A stretch of DNA of 64,000 nt from Phorcus lineatus (taxonomy: Eukaryota; Mollusca; Gastropoda; Trochida; Trochidae): positions 58,669,022-58,733,021 of the forward strand of contig OV121081.1 in NCBI GenBank assembly GCA_921293015.1. Direction: 5' to 3'. The position numbers were made by a program, and so were the translations under genes. This document shows, piece after piece, positions 50,825-62,234 of the stretch (position 1 is its first letter; every line of letters starts with the position of its first letter). Below the pieces are notes generated by a model. That model did not search any database. It was not told the DNA's origin and saw only the letters and a list, made by a program, of their open reading frames with translations.

Positions 50825-51764
50825 ACGCACTAGTGTACGCCAATATTTCGTAAACACAACGAATGCATAGATACTGCATATCTCTCGATATTACTCACGA
50901 CCCTCACTCAAGTAATCTACCTCGTAAGTTATTTAACAAATATTTACATATTCAGGTAGTAATGTTGATGGGCGCGTGATAGCGCAGTGGTTAGCGCGTT
51001 CGGCTTCGGATCAGGAGGTCCGTGGTTCGAATCCCGCCAGGGGCTCGGCAACTTTGTCTGCAGTAGCGAACTGTTCTACACGCAGTCTGGTTTGTGTGCA
51101 AGGCTACAATGAATTTCAGCGCAGTATCACCCATGGTTTGCTAGTTCCAGCCGATGCTCGCAGGTTTCACCGCAATGCATAGCCACAATGGTGTTGCGGG
51201 CTTTCTCCCTGCAATTATACTAGCAGCCGCGATATAAGTGAAATAATCTTGAAAGCGGCGTTAAACACCAACTCACCTCACCTTGATTTTCAAAGGCCGG
51301 AAGTATTTAATGCAACGTAACTTTTAATCCGCATGAACTACGAAATCGGAAATATTAAAATTTTGCTTATAAACAGAAAAGCGGAAAGGGTAGCTGCTTT
51401 GTTCAATCTAATAACAATGCTAATGCTCTGTTATTAAATCGGTTTATTTACAATATTGCTTTCTTAAAACATATTTCATTCTTTGTTCTCAGTTCAGAGT
51501 TTAGGTATATTCAATAGCTGCACATAATACTAGTTCAGCCGCGTTCAACTGTCCATAATTTATCCGTTTTGTGCACAGCTAACCATAGACTTTTTATATG
51601 TCCAAGCCGACAGTGGCTGTCTAAACTTTGTCATTGTTGATTGCAGGTCAACTGTAAAGAATTTTAAGTATTTCTTTGTATCGATAGAAAGCTTAATTGA
51701 ATGCATAAGTCCTCTTAAACTTTAAAATAGCCAATTTAAACCGTAAAAGCGTGCACTAGTGCCT
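50825..51764 (-). mobile_element. TTAA-flanked MITE, family 2, copy 2, interrupted by a SINE
   Basis: This is the reverse-orientation copy of the element at 33666-34287, flanked by TTAA (50821-50824, 51765-51768). Its length is 940 bp. Removing the 313-bp SINE and one 5-bp target duplication leaves 622 bp, exactly the length of copy 1. Internal blocks such as CAAGCCGACAG and GTGCACAGCTAACC are shared in inverse. Confidence 0.9.
50970..51282 (+). mobile_element. tRNA-derived SINE, full length (313 bp)
   Basis: The head contains Pol III box A (TAGCGCAGTGG at about 50980) and box B (GGTTCGAATCC at about 51022). The tail is GCGGCGTTAAACACCAACTCAC followed by CTCACC. TTGAT is duplicated at both sides (50965-50969, 51283-51287). 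The tRNA-like T-stem pairs poorly, so it is not a functional tRNA gene. This tail type is widespread in mollusc SINEs. It is inserted inside a TTAA MITE. Confidence 0.88.
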
Positions 51765-52329
51765 TTAATAATCTTAGACTATGGTATTTAATCCCGATCT
51801 GTGGACAGGGTGTTAAGGAAGGAACGTTTTTTTTGCATGCCCCTTTGAATCATAGTATACCCCTTTCCGCTACTAACCCAATTTTCACCTATGTATAATA
51901 GTGATGAGTAAAAACATCCTAACACAGATGTTTACAGAAAAGGGATTGGCCTTCGCGTTTCCTTTAATCAATATCTGATCTATTTCTTCACGTATGTTGT
52001 TGCATAAAGACCAATGCACTGACCGAACTGTGGACAATTCAGTCTGACCGATTTTCTCAAGCTTTTGTAAAGTTCGATTTCTATCGCTTGTTGAGCACTG
52101 TAAGTTCACATCTCTGACATCTTACACCTATGTATTATATTTAAGAGATTATCGTGAATTTTATGTTATTTCTCACTCCATCTTCAGGCAAATCTTTATA
52201 AATATGATTAATAATTGAATCAACAAATGAAATCTATCAAAAAATGAATGCATTATTGAATGGATGAATGAATGCATAGATGAACATAAATTGTTAAAAG
52301 GAACTCAAGTGGATTAAAAACTAATACTC

Positions 52330-52645
52330 ACTAACATGGATGATAATTCCTACGAATAACTGTCTTCATTGACCTAAAATATTCCTGATAGAGTTATTTG
52401 GTGCCACTACATGGGTTGACCTTATCATTTATGATAGATTTATGTAGTGCGGTGTAAATATTTGTATGTCATTTACTACCACTAACTAGATGCTCAACCT
52501 GGTTGATGATTCTACCAATAACTGTCTTCACTGACCTAAATTATTTCTGATAGAGTTTCTTTAAATACATGTACTTCCTAGTATAGTTTATGGGTACTAG
52601 TCCATGGGTTCACCTTTTACATAATCATAGATTCACGTAACAATC
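52330..52645 (+). repeat. Tandem duplication of a block of about 165 bp
   Basis: GATGAT..TCCTACGAATAACTGTCTTC at 52339 recurs as GATGATTCTACCAATAACTGTCTTC at 52504. Shared order continues through TGACCTAAA, CTGATAGAGTT, CATGGGTT and TATGATAGATT-like blocks. The copies are clearly diverged. Non-coding. Confidence 0.6.
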
Positions 52646-54487
52646 CTTGTTACTAGTCTGATTTTAGATTTACAAAATAACTTTCTCAATTAAGTATAAA
52701 CTTTCTTTTTAATTATAAGCTTCTAAAATGGCCGATTTGGTATCCATGGCGTGGATATTTTGAACAAACACTAGTTGTCACGAATAATAGTTTAAATTAA
52801 ACCTTCTCTCATATCTGTTTCCTGGTCAAATTCTTCAATGGTCGCAAGTCGAACCCAAAGAATGAATTCGTCCACAGCCTTTACTGAATCTTTATCAATG
52901 GCATTCAATGGACGTTAACACTTTTGGGACTTGGTCCTAGCTCTCCCTGCCTGACTTCCGTTGTTTAGCTTCCTGTTGAGAATTTCCTTCTAGCGTAGTC
53001 AACAACATGGTGCGCCATCCCATGTATTACAGTAGGAATGCTGTCCCGCCTATGGTTAACTCATCTGTAGAGTTCAGAATGGTTTGATAAATGAAACATA
53101 TTAACTTAAAATGTTCCAAGACACTGATCAATTGTACAGACAGACAGACATACCAATCTATTTATCAACCATCAAACGGCGGTACATGAGAATATAATGT
53201 ATATACATCAATAAAATATATACATACAAGTGACTGGACAGGTTCATTGCTTCGGTAGTTTAAACAATGAATTAAGGAATGATTTGAAATTCTTAGGAAT
53301 GCATTGTATTTAAGTAGAAAGTATCATTTTTCATAGCATGTTTTTCGAGATCATATATTGGTGTACAAATATTTCGTTGTCGGAGTAAGGTCTCACATTA
53401 AAAAAGACAGTTAAACGTATCTCCTACAGCATTATTATTACACAGTCTCACTTCGTTCTTCTTTTGAAATTAAATGCCATCGGCCTGGTTGAATAGGTAA
53501 TTTAATTATTAGTTAACAATAAATAAAGCCCTTAAAATGAAAATTAAAAAAATGAAGCATAAAAAAACAAAAACCTACAACGCTGTGAAAGCCTTCGTAG
53601 CGGCGCTTGTCGGTTGTCCACTTTTCGATCACATTGCCACATTGTCAATGAAGGTTTTCCTGTGGTTTATGATAAATCTTTTAAATCTTGCCGCTCATTA
53701 GACCTGTGTATCGTGGCCTTTGTGTCGATATGATAAAGCCAAATATCCAGATTCCAGTTTCAAGTTTCCAGTTTCCAGACGATATATCATGGAAGTTTTG
53801 CCAAGGAACATGCCAGACGATTATCATCACAATACCATGGTTGCGATACAATATGTATCCCGATTCTTTGCAGTTTATAAAAAAATAGATAAGACATAAA
53901 ACAAAATGTTATTTCTTAGTTAAAACATTACATGAATATTCACTAAAATCAGAGAAACTGTGAAATTGCGGATTAATATCATATATTTGTTCGAACACAT
54001 CATGTTGATAAATTTAGTATAAGGATATATTGTCTCTTATGTCGATACATCGATGTGTCATGGACCGTCACAATATAAATATCCTGATATGTTGTCTAAA
54101 TGTATTCTGTATCGATACATTCGTATGGCAAGTAGACAATGCAAACATCGATACTATCGATGAATTGTTACACCATTACCGCTAATAGTGTTCAATATGC
54201 TTGTTTTTTGCTCCTAACACCTTCGTGTTATTATCATGTTTCGGGCCTACAATGGTAAAACTTCTTTTAACGTCATTATTGGTTCTCGGTTTCAAGAAGA
54301 TCAAGGGCTTGAGTGTTTGCAGTGACAAAGGTCATTCCCTTTATGAATATATTAATGAAGCACCCGTAAAATGACGATTTCTTTGGAATTTAAAAAAAAA
54401 TTCAATCTATTGTGAGAATAACAACAAATTCAAGCGAATGCAGTGCTATTTTGATTAGTGCAAACACAAAGTATGTAATTTGTCCCA

Positions 54488-54696
54488 CATTGTGTTGTTA
54501 CAGTGAAGTCATCTTTATGATCATAATGTGGTGTTACAGTAAAGTCATCTTTATGATCATAATGTGGTGTTACAATAAAGTCATCTTTATGATCATAATT
54601 TGGTGTTACAATAAGTCATCTTTATGATCACAATGTGGTGTTACAATAACGTTTTCTTTATGATCATAATGTGGTATAAAAGAAGTTATCTTTAAG
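54488..54696 (+). repeat. 36-bp minisatellite, nearly six units
   Basis: The unit approximates AATGTGGTGTTACA followed by ATAAAGTCATCTTTATGATCAT. Units are contiguous with point changes and small indels in the last two. They contain no unique spacers, so this is not a CRISPR-like array. Confidence 0.85.
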
Positions 54697-55012
54697 CAAT
54701 ATGGATAAGGCATTTGAAAAAAATCAATTGGCTCAAAAAGAAATTATTGTACTCTTCAACAAAATAAGATAGCGATTTTATAATGATCACGATCATTGTC
54801 TCACGGGAGTTGAAAGACCCGCCAGGATATGATTAGCGTTTCCTTGTGTACACGTATGAAATACGTTTTTCGGTCACATGGCGGTTGATGGATTATGTAA
54901 CTTAGTTGACTGAGGGGTCGGGAGCGGTATGTGTAAGGGAGGGGGTTGGGGTTGGTTGAGACAAGCAATTAACCTTTGACTTACACCATAAATTACATGT
55001 GAAGTTGTGACT

Positions 55013-55030
55013 GTCACGTGACGTCTCGAG
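55013..55030. promoter_or_regulatory. GTCACGTGAC palindrome overlapping a CRE-like TGACGTCT
   Basis: GTCACGTGAC (55013-55022) is the extended E-box bound by USF and MiT/TFE factors (the CLEAR consensus). It overlaps TGACGTCT at 55019-55026 and is followed by CTCGAG. About 80 bp downstream, AAACAG|GTGAGT at 55111/55112 is a strong splice donor with no recognised coding partner. This could be the promoter and non-coding first exon of the haem-binding gene 2.4 kb downstream; the link is inferred only from position and strand. Confidence 0.35.
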
Positions 55031-57522
55031 ATGAATAATACAGCATATATTCGAAGTTCCAGACCATTCACGCGGGTTCACCACAGGCAGTATCATCACA
55101 GGAGAAAACAGGTGAGTAATTATTCTAATGGATCAAATACCCAAACGGTTATATTCAAGTTTAAGCATATTTGGACTGATTTTCCCCCTTTGTAGTGAAT
55201 TTCATAAGCAATGTAAACATCATGTTAGAACTAATGTGATTTGGAAGAGGATTGAAAGAATGTTTTATCCACACAACGATACACAGACTTGATTTTGTTT
55301 AACGCGTTGTTTGGAATGGTAAGATGGCTGCAGATGGCACGCCTTAACACCAGCCGTCGCTCTGTTCTGAAGAACTTAAATCTTTGTAAACTGCTTCTTG
55401 GTCAATTTGAATAAAAACTGTACATTTGTAGAAATATCTCTGATAGCTGACTCATGACGTTTTTTATCAGTAAGATATATTACATAAAGCCTGGCAAGTT
55501 AAGGAACTATTGAATAAACAAATTTCTAAAAGTTTCTGCTTCGGCCTGTGAAATATGTGCTTTCTCCAGTACGGGACATCGTAGACGTTGACTTGTAAAA
55601 ATCTTCTTTCATATTCTAAACGTATTCTATTAGACCTATTTTGAGACTGCTTATTTGTTTAAAAAAGGACAGGATACTTATTTCCCAAAAATGCTCAGTT
55701 TAATTTCAAAGTAAGTTTTATTTATTTGATTTCTTGCAACTTCCTGTATATAAATGTACAAATAAGAACCTACATATTGTCAAACATATTTCAGTCTTCT
55801 TGCTTGTAAAAAAGGATACTGATATTCAGCTGATAGCTCAACTATATTAACATATTCATGTTTACATCTTATTGGATATTGCAAAATGCAAACATATTAG
55901 GATACTTTACATTATCTAGTACACGGTCAATAGGTCAATGGGTCAGTCAATTTAGCCAAATGACCTCTGGTTTGACCATGAGCCTTCGTGCAGCCATCAA
56001 GAGTGATGATGGTCGTGTCGAGAGCTGACACCTGTCTTTGTGTTGCACAACCATAATATATACATATATATATATATATCACTCATATTATGTGCACGAG
56101 TAAAAAGATGCATTTACATAACATAACATTATTCACACGTGTAGTGTTATTTATCATCCCGAGACGATTGTAGTTGACAGTTGAAGACGTAAATGGCGCC
56201 TATTTCAGTGGTAAACACGAATTAAATTTCTTTTAACTTTTATGAACACCCATTGCAAGTGTGATATGTAATGATTTACAAATTAAGACATAAGACACTA
56301 TTGGAACTGTGAACATCCAACTTGTCTATCAAAGACTTCTACCTGTGATTCTAAGAGCATATATCAATTAACATTAATAAATAGCAAAAATGTTGACGTC
56401 AGCTGTATTACCTTTAAAGCAAATATAATAGTTTGTTTTTAAAATTCTTGTTCACTGATCGTATCTGAACAAACCATGTGGGCGCTCTTCCTCGATGTCG
56501 AACTAGTATAATACTTAAAATAACATAAATCCTTTGGATACATATACCATGAAACCTCAGGTGGAGAAACTAATAAGAAGAACATTGGATGAATATAACA
56601 GATAATATGTAACTACCGTCTGACGTTTCATGGTAAGAATAAACAAGGTGTACGAAATAATTTGTCATCAAGAAGTTCTTCCCACAGTCGAGGAGAAGCG
56701 TAAGTGGATGATTTCTGACATAGAATTGTTCAAAGACGTTTTCTTAACCGTATATATTTGTGTTTGAATTAATATTTTGATATTGTTTAACTGTCCCTTC
56801 AATCAACAGTGAGAGTAACCGGGCTTAGAAGTTAACCTTACCCCTGCGACAATAACCACAGCACTGATTGATTTAAACTTGACAACAGATTATGAAACTA
56901 TGGCTTATATCGAAATTAACACAACAACATAATTTTTTTTATAAACTGTCAAACCATTATAAAGAATGATAATTTTGCCCTGAATATATACTTTTAATGG
57001 ATTAACCAACAAAGAGACTAAGTTTGTTGACTGATGTTCTAAATTATATAAGTATGGCATCATGACCTGGTTTATTCTTTTGGCAGTGGCTACACAAATC
57101 ATTTCCACCTACTAATCTCTTCAATTTTTTTTATATCTGTTCTTGCAACACTTCCGGTGAAAATTTGCAACACAGATACCGTTCTCGGTCATTATTATGT
57201 GTCCAATCAAAAAAACCTTAAACAAACTGACTTCTACATGGTAACATATTATGTGTGCATCGCACTAATCAAAGAACACAGCATGTCTTCTACAGGGAAC
57301 AGATCCAATTCTCAGTTTAAAGCAATGTCGCTGATTACCAAGTTCTGTATTCAAAGCTCACAAGCTGGACGACTGGTAACAGAGGTAACTCGCGAAGAAC
57401 TGAATTAAGCAGCGTCTGTAGCTAAATGGCTTTTGGTATGATGAGGATACTAACTAACAGCATTTATGTCTTCTTCTATTCACAAAACTGACATTACTTC
57501 CCCTTTCTTTCCAAGTTAAAGG

Positions 57523-60500
57523 ATGACAAGAACTTCCAATATAGCACAAGTTGTCTCCCTTGTGGTGCTCCTCGCCATTGTTGCGGACGCTAACGTCAAC
57601 TCCATCTGTCAGTACATGAACTGTCCAAGATTCTTGACACGGGCACAAAATCCGGTAAGATGCATGAATTGTTGGCATGTATTTTTTTATACTCACCTGA
57701 AAAACCAAGAATCCGTGATTGTTTGTTTAGCCGATTCCAGGGCCTTAGCACATGGTTAAACCGTGAGGAAGCCGTAAATAAACGGGAATGAAAAGAGCAT
57801 TCAAACAACACCCGGGCTCAAGCCTACATTTTTATAATGCAGATTATTATCCGAGGAAAGTGTCTCATTTTACTTTACTTTTACGAAACAAGTGGGAATA
57901 TGTATGTCACTCGGGCGAGTAAATTACGGTATCCCTCATTTTCCCCATATGCTTGAAAACGGTATAAGGTTCTCTACCGAAACGTCGCCATTATGAAAAT
58001 AAAGAAATTGTAGGCCCTACATCCATAGAATATCCTCGGTCTCCTTATTTGGGCGAGAGCAAGACAAAGTAAGGTAACTAGCTTTTCCAAGGTATGCGTA
58101 CATATGAAAAAAAATTCACTGTTTATATTTCACCATATGCGTCCTTTAAAGTTTCATCATCAGTACCACTACTGGAAGTGTAAGCTTTCTCTTCCTAGGG
58201 GTACGAGGAGCGTGTGTATGCCAGCGAGAACTGGGTGTCCACCGACGGTGACGTCACCAATATAGACCAGAGTCGGTTGGAGATGTTCCAGAGACTGCTC
58301 GCCTACTTCAACGGGACCAACGTTGAGGGTAGGTACATATTGACGTCTTGTGTTGATTGTGTTTACTTTATCTACGCCTGGCCTATAGGCCTTCCATATC
58401 CCTCCTTTAAACTTAGTTCGGCTTGAAAGTTTTACATAACAAACTTAATCTCATTGAAATAAGGGACATTGCTGATTTGATAGTTTAAAGGTACTCTGAT
58501 TGGTTTCATTTATGGAAGGTGAAAGGTCACAGCCAAGACTATCCATTACAGAGCAGTACTCACATCAGAAACACGGTGAGGTAGCAGTTAAAGGTTTCAC
58601 CTGATTTCAATGAGATTTATAACAAACATGACATTTACCGGTAACGGTATTTCAATCAGTTTCCTTACACATGTTCATGTCTTTAAATTGTGTTTCCTTC
58701 GAAAGCGTCAATAAAATACTTTTCTGGAAGTATGCATACGTTAACGCCCCGTTTTTAACAAAGCTTTAAGGTATTATTTTAATATTATCGTACTAATAGA
58801 TACATGTTGTGGACGATGAAGATTTTTGATGGCTCTTTCAAGTTCATGTGCAACGATCTAAAAAGTTGATAAAGGAAAGTTGAAGAAATACCGCAAGGTT
58901 AAATTAGCCAGTTATGCCGGGGAGACTGCCGATTTATGCTTAAAGGGGAAAGCTTTGTAAGTCTTAAGTAAATATATTATTCACCTGAGTATTTCAACTC
59001 TAAGGGAAGAAGATGAATGTGACGTTCCCGTTCCTGACGAAAGTAACCCGGGCCGCGGGCTCCAACACGACCACTGCAGTCAGCATGTACATGTACATCC
59101 CCCACACTAAACAGACCACGCCCCCTACACCCACAGATCCCAAAGTGAGGCTGGAAAAAACTCCGGTACAGAGCGTCTACATCAGGTGATTATAATTTAA
59201 TTCGACTACTAGCTTGATCTGCTTTTTAAAAAAGGACTGTGTATTTGACAATGTGTTGGTTAACGCTCTTTCATATTAAATACATAAAGATATCAAACGA
59301 GTTCTCATCTCATACTGAACTAACAAGGAGGGTACACCGAAGGAATTCCCTTTGGTTTTTCACACGATTCTTTTAGCTTGTCAGGCCTGTAAAGCCAGAT
59401 GTGCCTATGACATGGGCCATTGTCGAGCGTCTTTCCGTCTGTCGTCTGTAAAGTTCAAACATTTTGTACTCTCCTGCAGAAGTACCACAACCCGAAACCG
59501 AAATTTCCGAAAACCGAAATTTCCGAAAACCGAAATTTCCACCTTGCATTACGTTCCTGATTCCAACCCCTCAAATGTCGGCGTGGCAGCCTTTTTGTTT
59601 AATTTTTTAAACAACTTGTATTCCATAACCATCCGACATAGGAAGCTGAAATTTTGAGAATATCATCTTGGAGACTAGGCGACTGGATTTAGTAGATTCC
59701 GACTTCAGAAATGTGGCCGGGCGTTCACTCTTAAACCTTCTCTTGACGTCTCTCCAAGGGCCGGAGATCCTAAGTTATATCATCTGTGAAGGATGGAATT
59801 GGAAATTAAGATTTGAAAATTTTATTGTCTTACTCCATGATATAAGTGCATGGCAGTGGTACATATAATATGGTTTCCCCTTTATGAACTATTGTAGAAT
59901 GTTAGGCGAAATAATAGGGTTCAGTTGATCATCTTTCCTGTATCACAATAAGTAAATTAATTTCGGATTGAAATATTACCCAGATGGTTACACTGAAGAG
60001 CGTATCCTTTAAAGCTAATTGAACAACTGAATTGAGTATGTATTAAGGCATTTTGGTGAATTGGCGTAGTTTGGCCGGAGAGGAATGATTAGAAATGATA
60101 TTTTATTTAAATGAAGTATTTTCACTTATTTGTTTCAAATAAGTATAGTACTTTACAATTTACAGAGTGGGATAGAGTCACAATTGGCTAGCCTACCTCG
60201 AAGATACTTTTCCACTTCTTATAATGAAGGAAAAAAATAAGAATGTTGCAATCTTGTGTAGAGAAGCCTTGAAGAGCAAATCATAAGTGCATGTTTGGTG
60301 ACGATCCATTGCATTATTTCGTATGTAATTTGTAAGTCTTCAACTTCGTATATAATGATTCATGAAAGCCTAATGAACTACAGAAATATTGCTCTCTTTC
60401 TCTTAACTCCATCCAATATATTTCAGAATATATATAGAAATACACTTTAATAATCGCTACCCTCGAAAGAAATGCCTGAAGAAACTGTCCTTGGTCTAAT

Positions 60501-60846
60501 ACCAAGCATGTACATACTAATAATGTTGACAATAGATCCCAAGTAAAAGCCATCAAACTGATCATCGGCTGGCAATCGTACGTACATGTTTCCGGATCCA
60601 AGACAATTTATTTGGACCTCATGTCGGGAAGATCAAAACGATCTATATTGATTGCTCTTTTAACTGCATTTACTGTACAAAAGGTCATTCGGTGGGTGGT
60701 CGTCACGTGAACTGGTCCAGCGCATGCGCAGTGCGATAACGGAAGCAGTTGGAACGACGAAGCTGAGCCCGAGCTTCTACTTGGCGACCTACAGCTTCCC
60801 ACTTCAGTGGAGGAACAGATACAACGAGATCTGGCTCGGCAAGTAA
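57523..60846 (+). CDS. SOUL/HEBP2-family haem-binding protein, secreted (four exons)
   Basis: Members of the SOUL/HEBP family bind haem or porphyrins; HEBP2 orthologues are usually cytosolic, but several invertebrate forms have signal peptides. Coding exons are 57523-57654, 58199-58328, 59005-59185 and 60684-60846 (stop TAA 60844-60846), with phases 0, 1 and 2 consistent, giving 201 aa against about 205 in human HEBP2. Residues 1-23 (MTRTSN.., then VVSLVVLLAIVADA) form a clear signal peptide. The body shows the family signatures: GYEERVYASENWVST early, KKMNVTFPFLTKV (human-type MTAPV position), VYIRSFGGWSS, and a C-terminal YSFPLQWRNRYNEIWLGK. Cys29 and Cys34 after the signal peptide could form a short disulfide loop. 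The start is the first ATG before the hydrophobic segment, preceded by a pyrimidine-rich TTTCTTTCCAAG that may be an acceptor for a 5' UTR exon. It could be named HEBP2-like; orthology is not proven. Confidence 0.92.
58434..58630. mobile_element. Possible MITE with AATCTCATTGAAAT-type ends
   Basis: The left side carries TTAATCTCATTGAAATAAGG and the right side its approximate inverse (CCTGATTTCAATGAGATTTA). Internal GAAAGGTCACAGCC is a phrase common in dispersed invertebrate MITEs. It is in intron 2 of the haem-binding gene. Ends and duplication are unclear. Confidence 0.4.
59496..59543 (+). repeat. Three tandem 16-bp units
   Basis: AACCGAAATTTCCGAA is repeated three times, the last unit ending ACC. 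It lies in intron 3 of the haem-binding gene and opens a spurious reading frame. Confidence 0.8.
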
Positions 60847-61168
60847 CTTCGCTGATCACCATCGAGATGTAACAACGTTGGTCAACATCGAGATACACAA
60901 CTAAGGGTTAAGAAGCTTCAAATACATACTGTTCATTTCAATTAAAAGGTAGAGAGAACGTTTAGCTTTACAAACTTTTTACACTTGGGAAAGCTCGTAC
61001 CAGTTCTTAATTCATAAGAAAACAGCGTAAGAGGTTATTACTTGATGAAAATCTCATGAGATTTTATACAGGGACAAGAAGTATCCTCTAGAGCAAATGA
61101 CCAAATAAGATTTAGCTTAAATATTAGTAATGGAAAATGAGAAGAAATTCCATATTCTAAATGTAAAC

Positions 61169-61395
61169 CATCTTCCTACGCAAAGCTTAACTATTGCCAT
61201 TCTCGAACTGTCCAACTGTCCAACTTGGACAGTTTGAGACTGGTAATAGTTAAGCTTGGACAGTTCGAGACTGGTAATAGTTAAGCTTGGACAGTTCGAG
61301 ACTGGTAATAGTTAAGCTTGGACAGTTCGAGACTGGTAATAGTTAAGCTTGGACAGTTCGAGACTGGTAATAGTTAAGCTTTGCGTAGGAAGATG
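61169..61395. mobile_element. Foldback-like element: inverted ends, 31-bp tandem units, 9-bp target duplication
   Basis: The left arm (61169-61215) begins CATCTTCCTACGCAAAGC and the right arm ends with its inverse (about 61348-61395). Between them are five head-to-tail 31-bp units (61224-61378; CTTGGACAGTTCGAGACTGG and then TAATAGTTAAG), which are copies of the right-arm sequence. Perfect 9-bp direct repeats AATGTAAAC flank the element (61160-61168, 61396-61404). No ORF. The architecture recalls Drosophila FB elements or Mutator-like MITEs, both of which make about 9-bp duplications. Confidence 0.8.
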
Positions 61396-61767
61396 AATGT
61401 AAACAATTATTGACAATTTATCGCCCGATGAAAACTTTTTTTTATTTAAAAATTGTATAAGAGAGTTGTTAAGATTACAACTACAAATTTATGTAATAGA
61501 AAATGTCTTTTTAAAGTACTAAATCTACCGCCGTGATACATCTGGTTGTAATTTTTAAGATAAAGACTATCCATTTACTTCTTAGTTCTGTGTTTTATTT
61601 TTCATTACTATACTTCTTGAAAATCTTGAGTTGAATCAATACATCCTAACGGTGTTCAGATTATATAAATACCCAGTTAAAAGTATTTTGTAAACAATAT
61701 GAAAGTATTGAAACCACAAGACCAACTCTGAGTTCAGTCTCGTGAAAAAATATACCATCTTCCTTAA

Positions 61768-62234
61768 AGAGCCACTCCGTGAGTTGTAGGAGTCATATAT
61801 TCCAAACTTAGTCAATGGTGTCATTTGATCGCGAAGTATCGACTGTTAACAAAGAGACACATTTTAAAGCTTATTGTTTTTACAGTGACAATATGAAGGT
61901 AGAACGTCGCTATAATGATCGAAAACCGGACAGTGGCGCGCGTCAAATGGTCAAACGTAATTTTGGAGACCTATCTAAAACAGCCAGGAGGGCAGTTGGG
62001 AGTTGATAGTGTTTGTTGGGTTATATAACCAGTATCCATGTATATCGGACGTGAAATATACACCTCTGTGCATTTATAAGGCTGTTTTTAGATTTTCATG
62101 GAAAAGCAGTATTTGTGATATATATGTCTTTTGGACATGAAAAGTTAAGATGTTTTGATTTTATATCACCACATCTGACATTTAGGTTCGCATCAAAGGT
62201 AAATAATATGTTATGAAAATCACGGAGTGGCTCT
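61768..62234 (+). mobile_element. TTAA-flanked MITE, family 4 (467 bp)
   Basis: Inverted tips AGAGCCACTCCGTGA match perfectly over 15 bp at both ends, flanked by TTAA (61764-61767, 62235-62238). An internal open frame of 63 codons (61815-62006) resembles nothing known and is treated as non-coding. It lies about 0.9 kb downstream of the haem-binding gene. Confidence 0.85.

Larger units (their letters stand above)
44300..57522. other. Long intergenic region without supported genes
   Basis: About 13 kb between the receptor upstream region and the haem-binding gene. It is AT-rich, and short ORFs on both strands show no family similarity or splice structure. Contents are listed separately: an (AGAC)n tract, three MITE or fold-back elements, a SINE, a duplicated 165-bp block and a 36-bp minisatellite. 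TA-rich microsatellites occur near 48776-48790 and 56057-56080. Nothing else is recognised. Confidence 0.5.

Noticed and set aside
50970-51045. tRNA gene with box A and box B
   Set aside because: The T-stem and acceptor stem do not pair properly, and the sequence continues into a SINE body and tail with flanking duplications, so it is a SINE head.
54488-54696. Regularly spaced repeats suggesting a CRISPR-like array
   Set aside because: Units are contiguous 36-bp copies with no unique spacers, in a eukaryotic setting with no Cas genes; it is a minisatellite.
61224-61378. 31-bp repeats as a CRISPR-like array
   Set aside because: Head-to-tail copies with no spacers, inside a fold-back element.
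61815-62006. 63-codon open frame
   Set aside because: Lies wholly inside a TTAA-flanked MITE and resembles no protein family.
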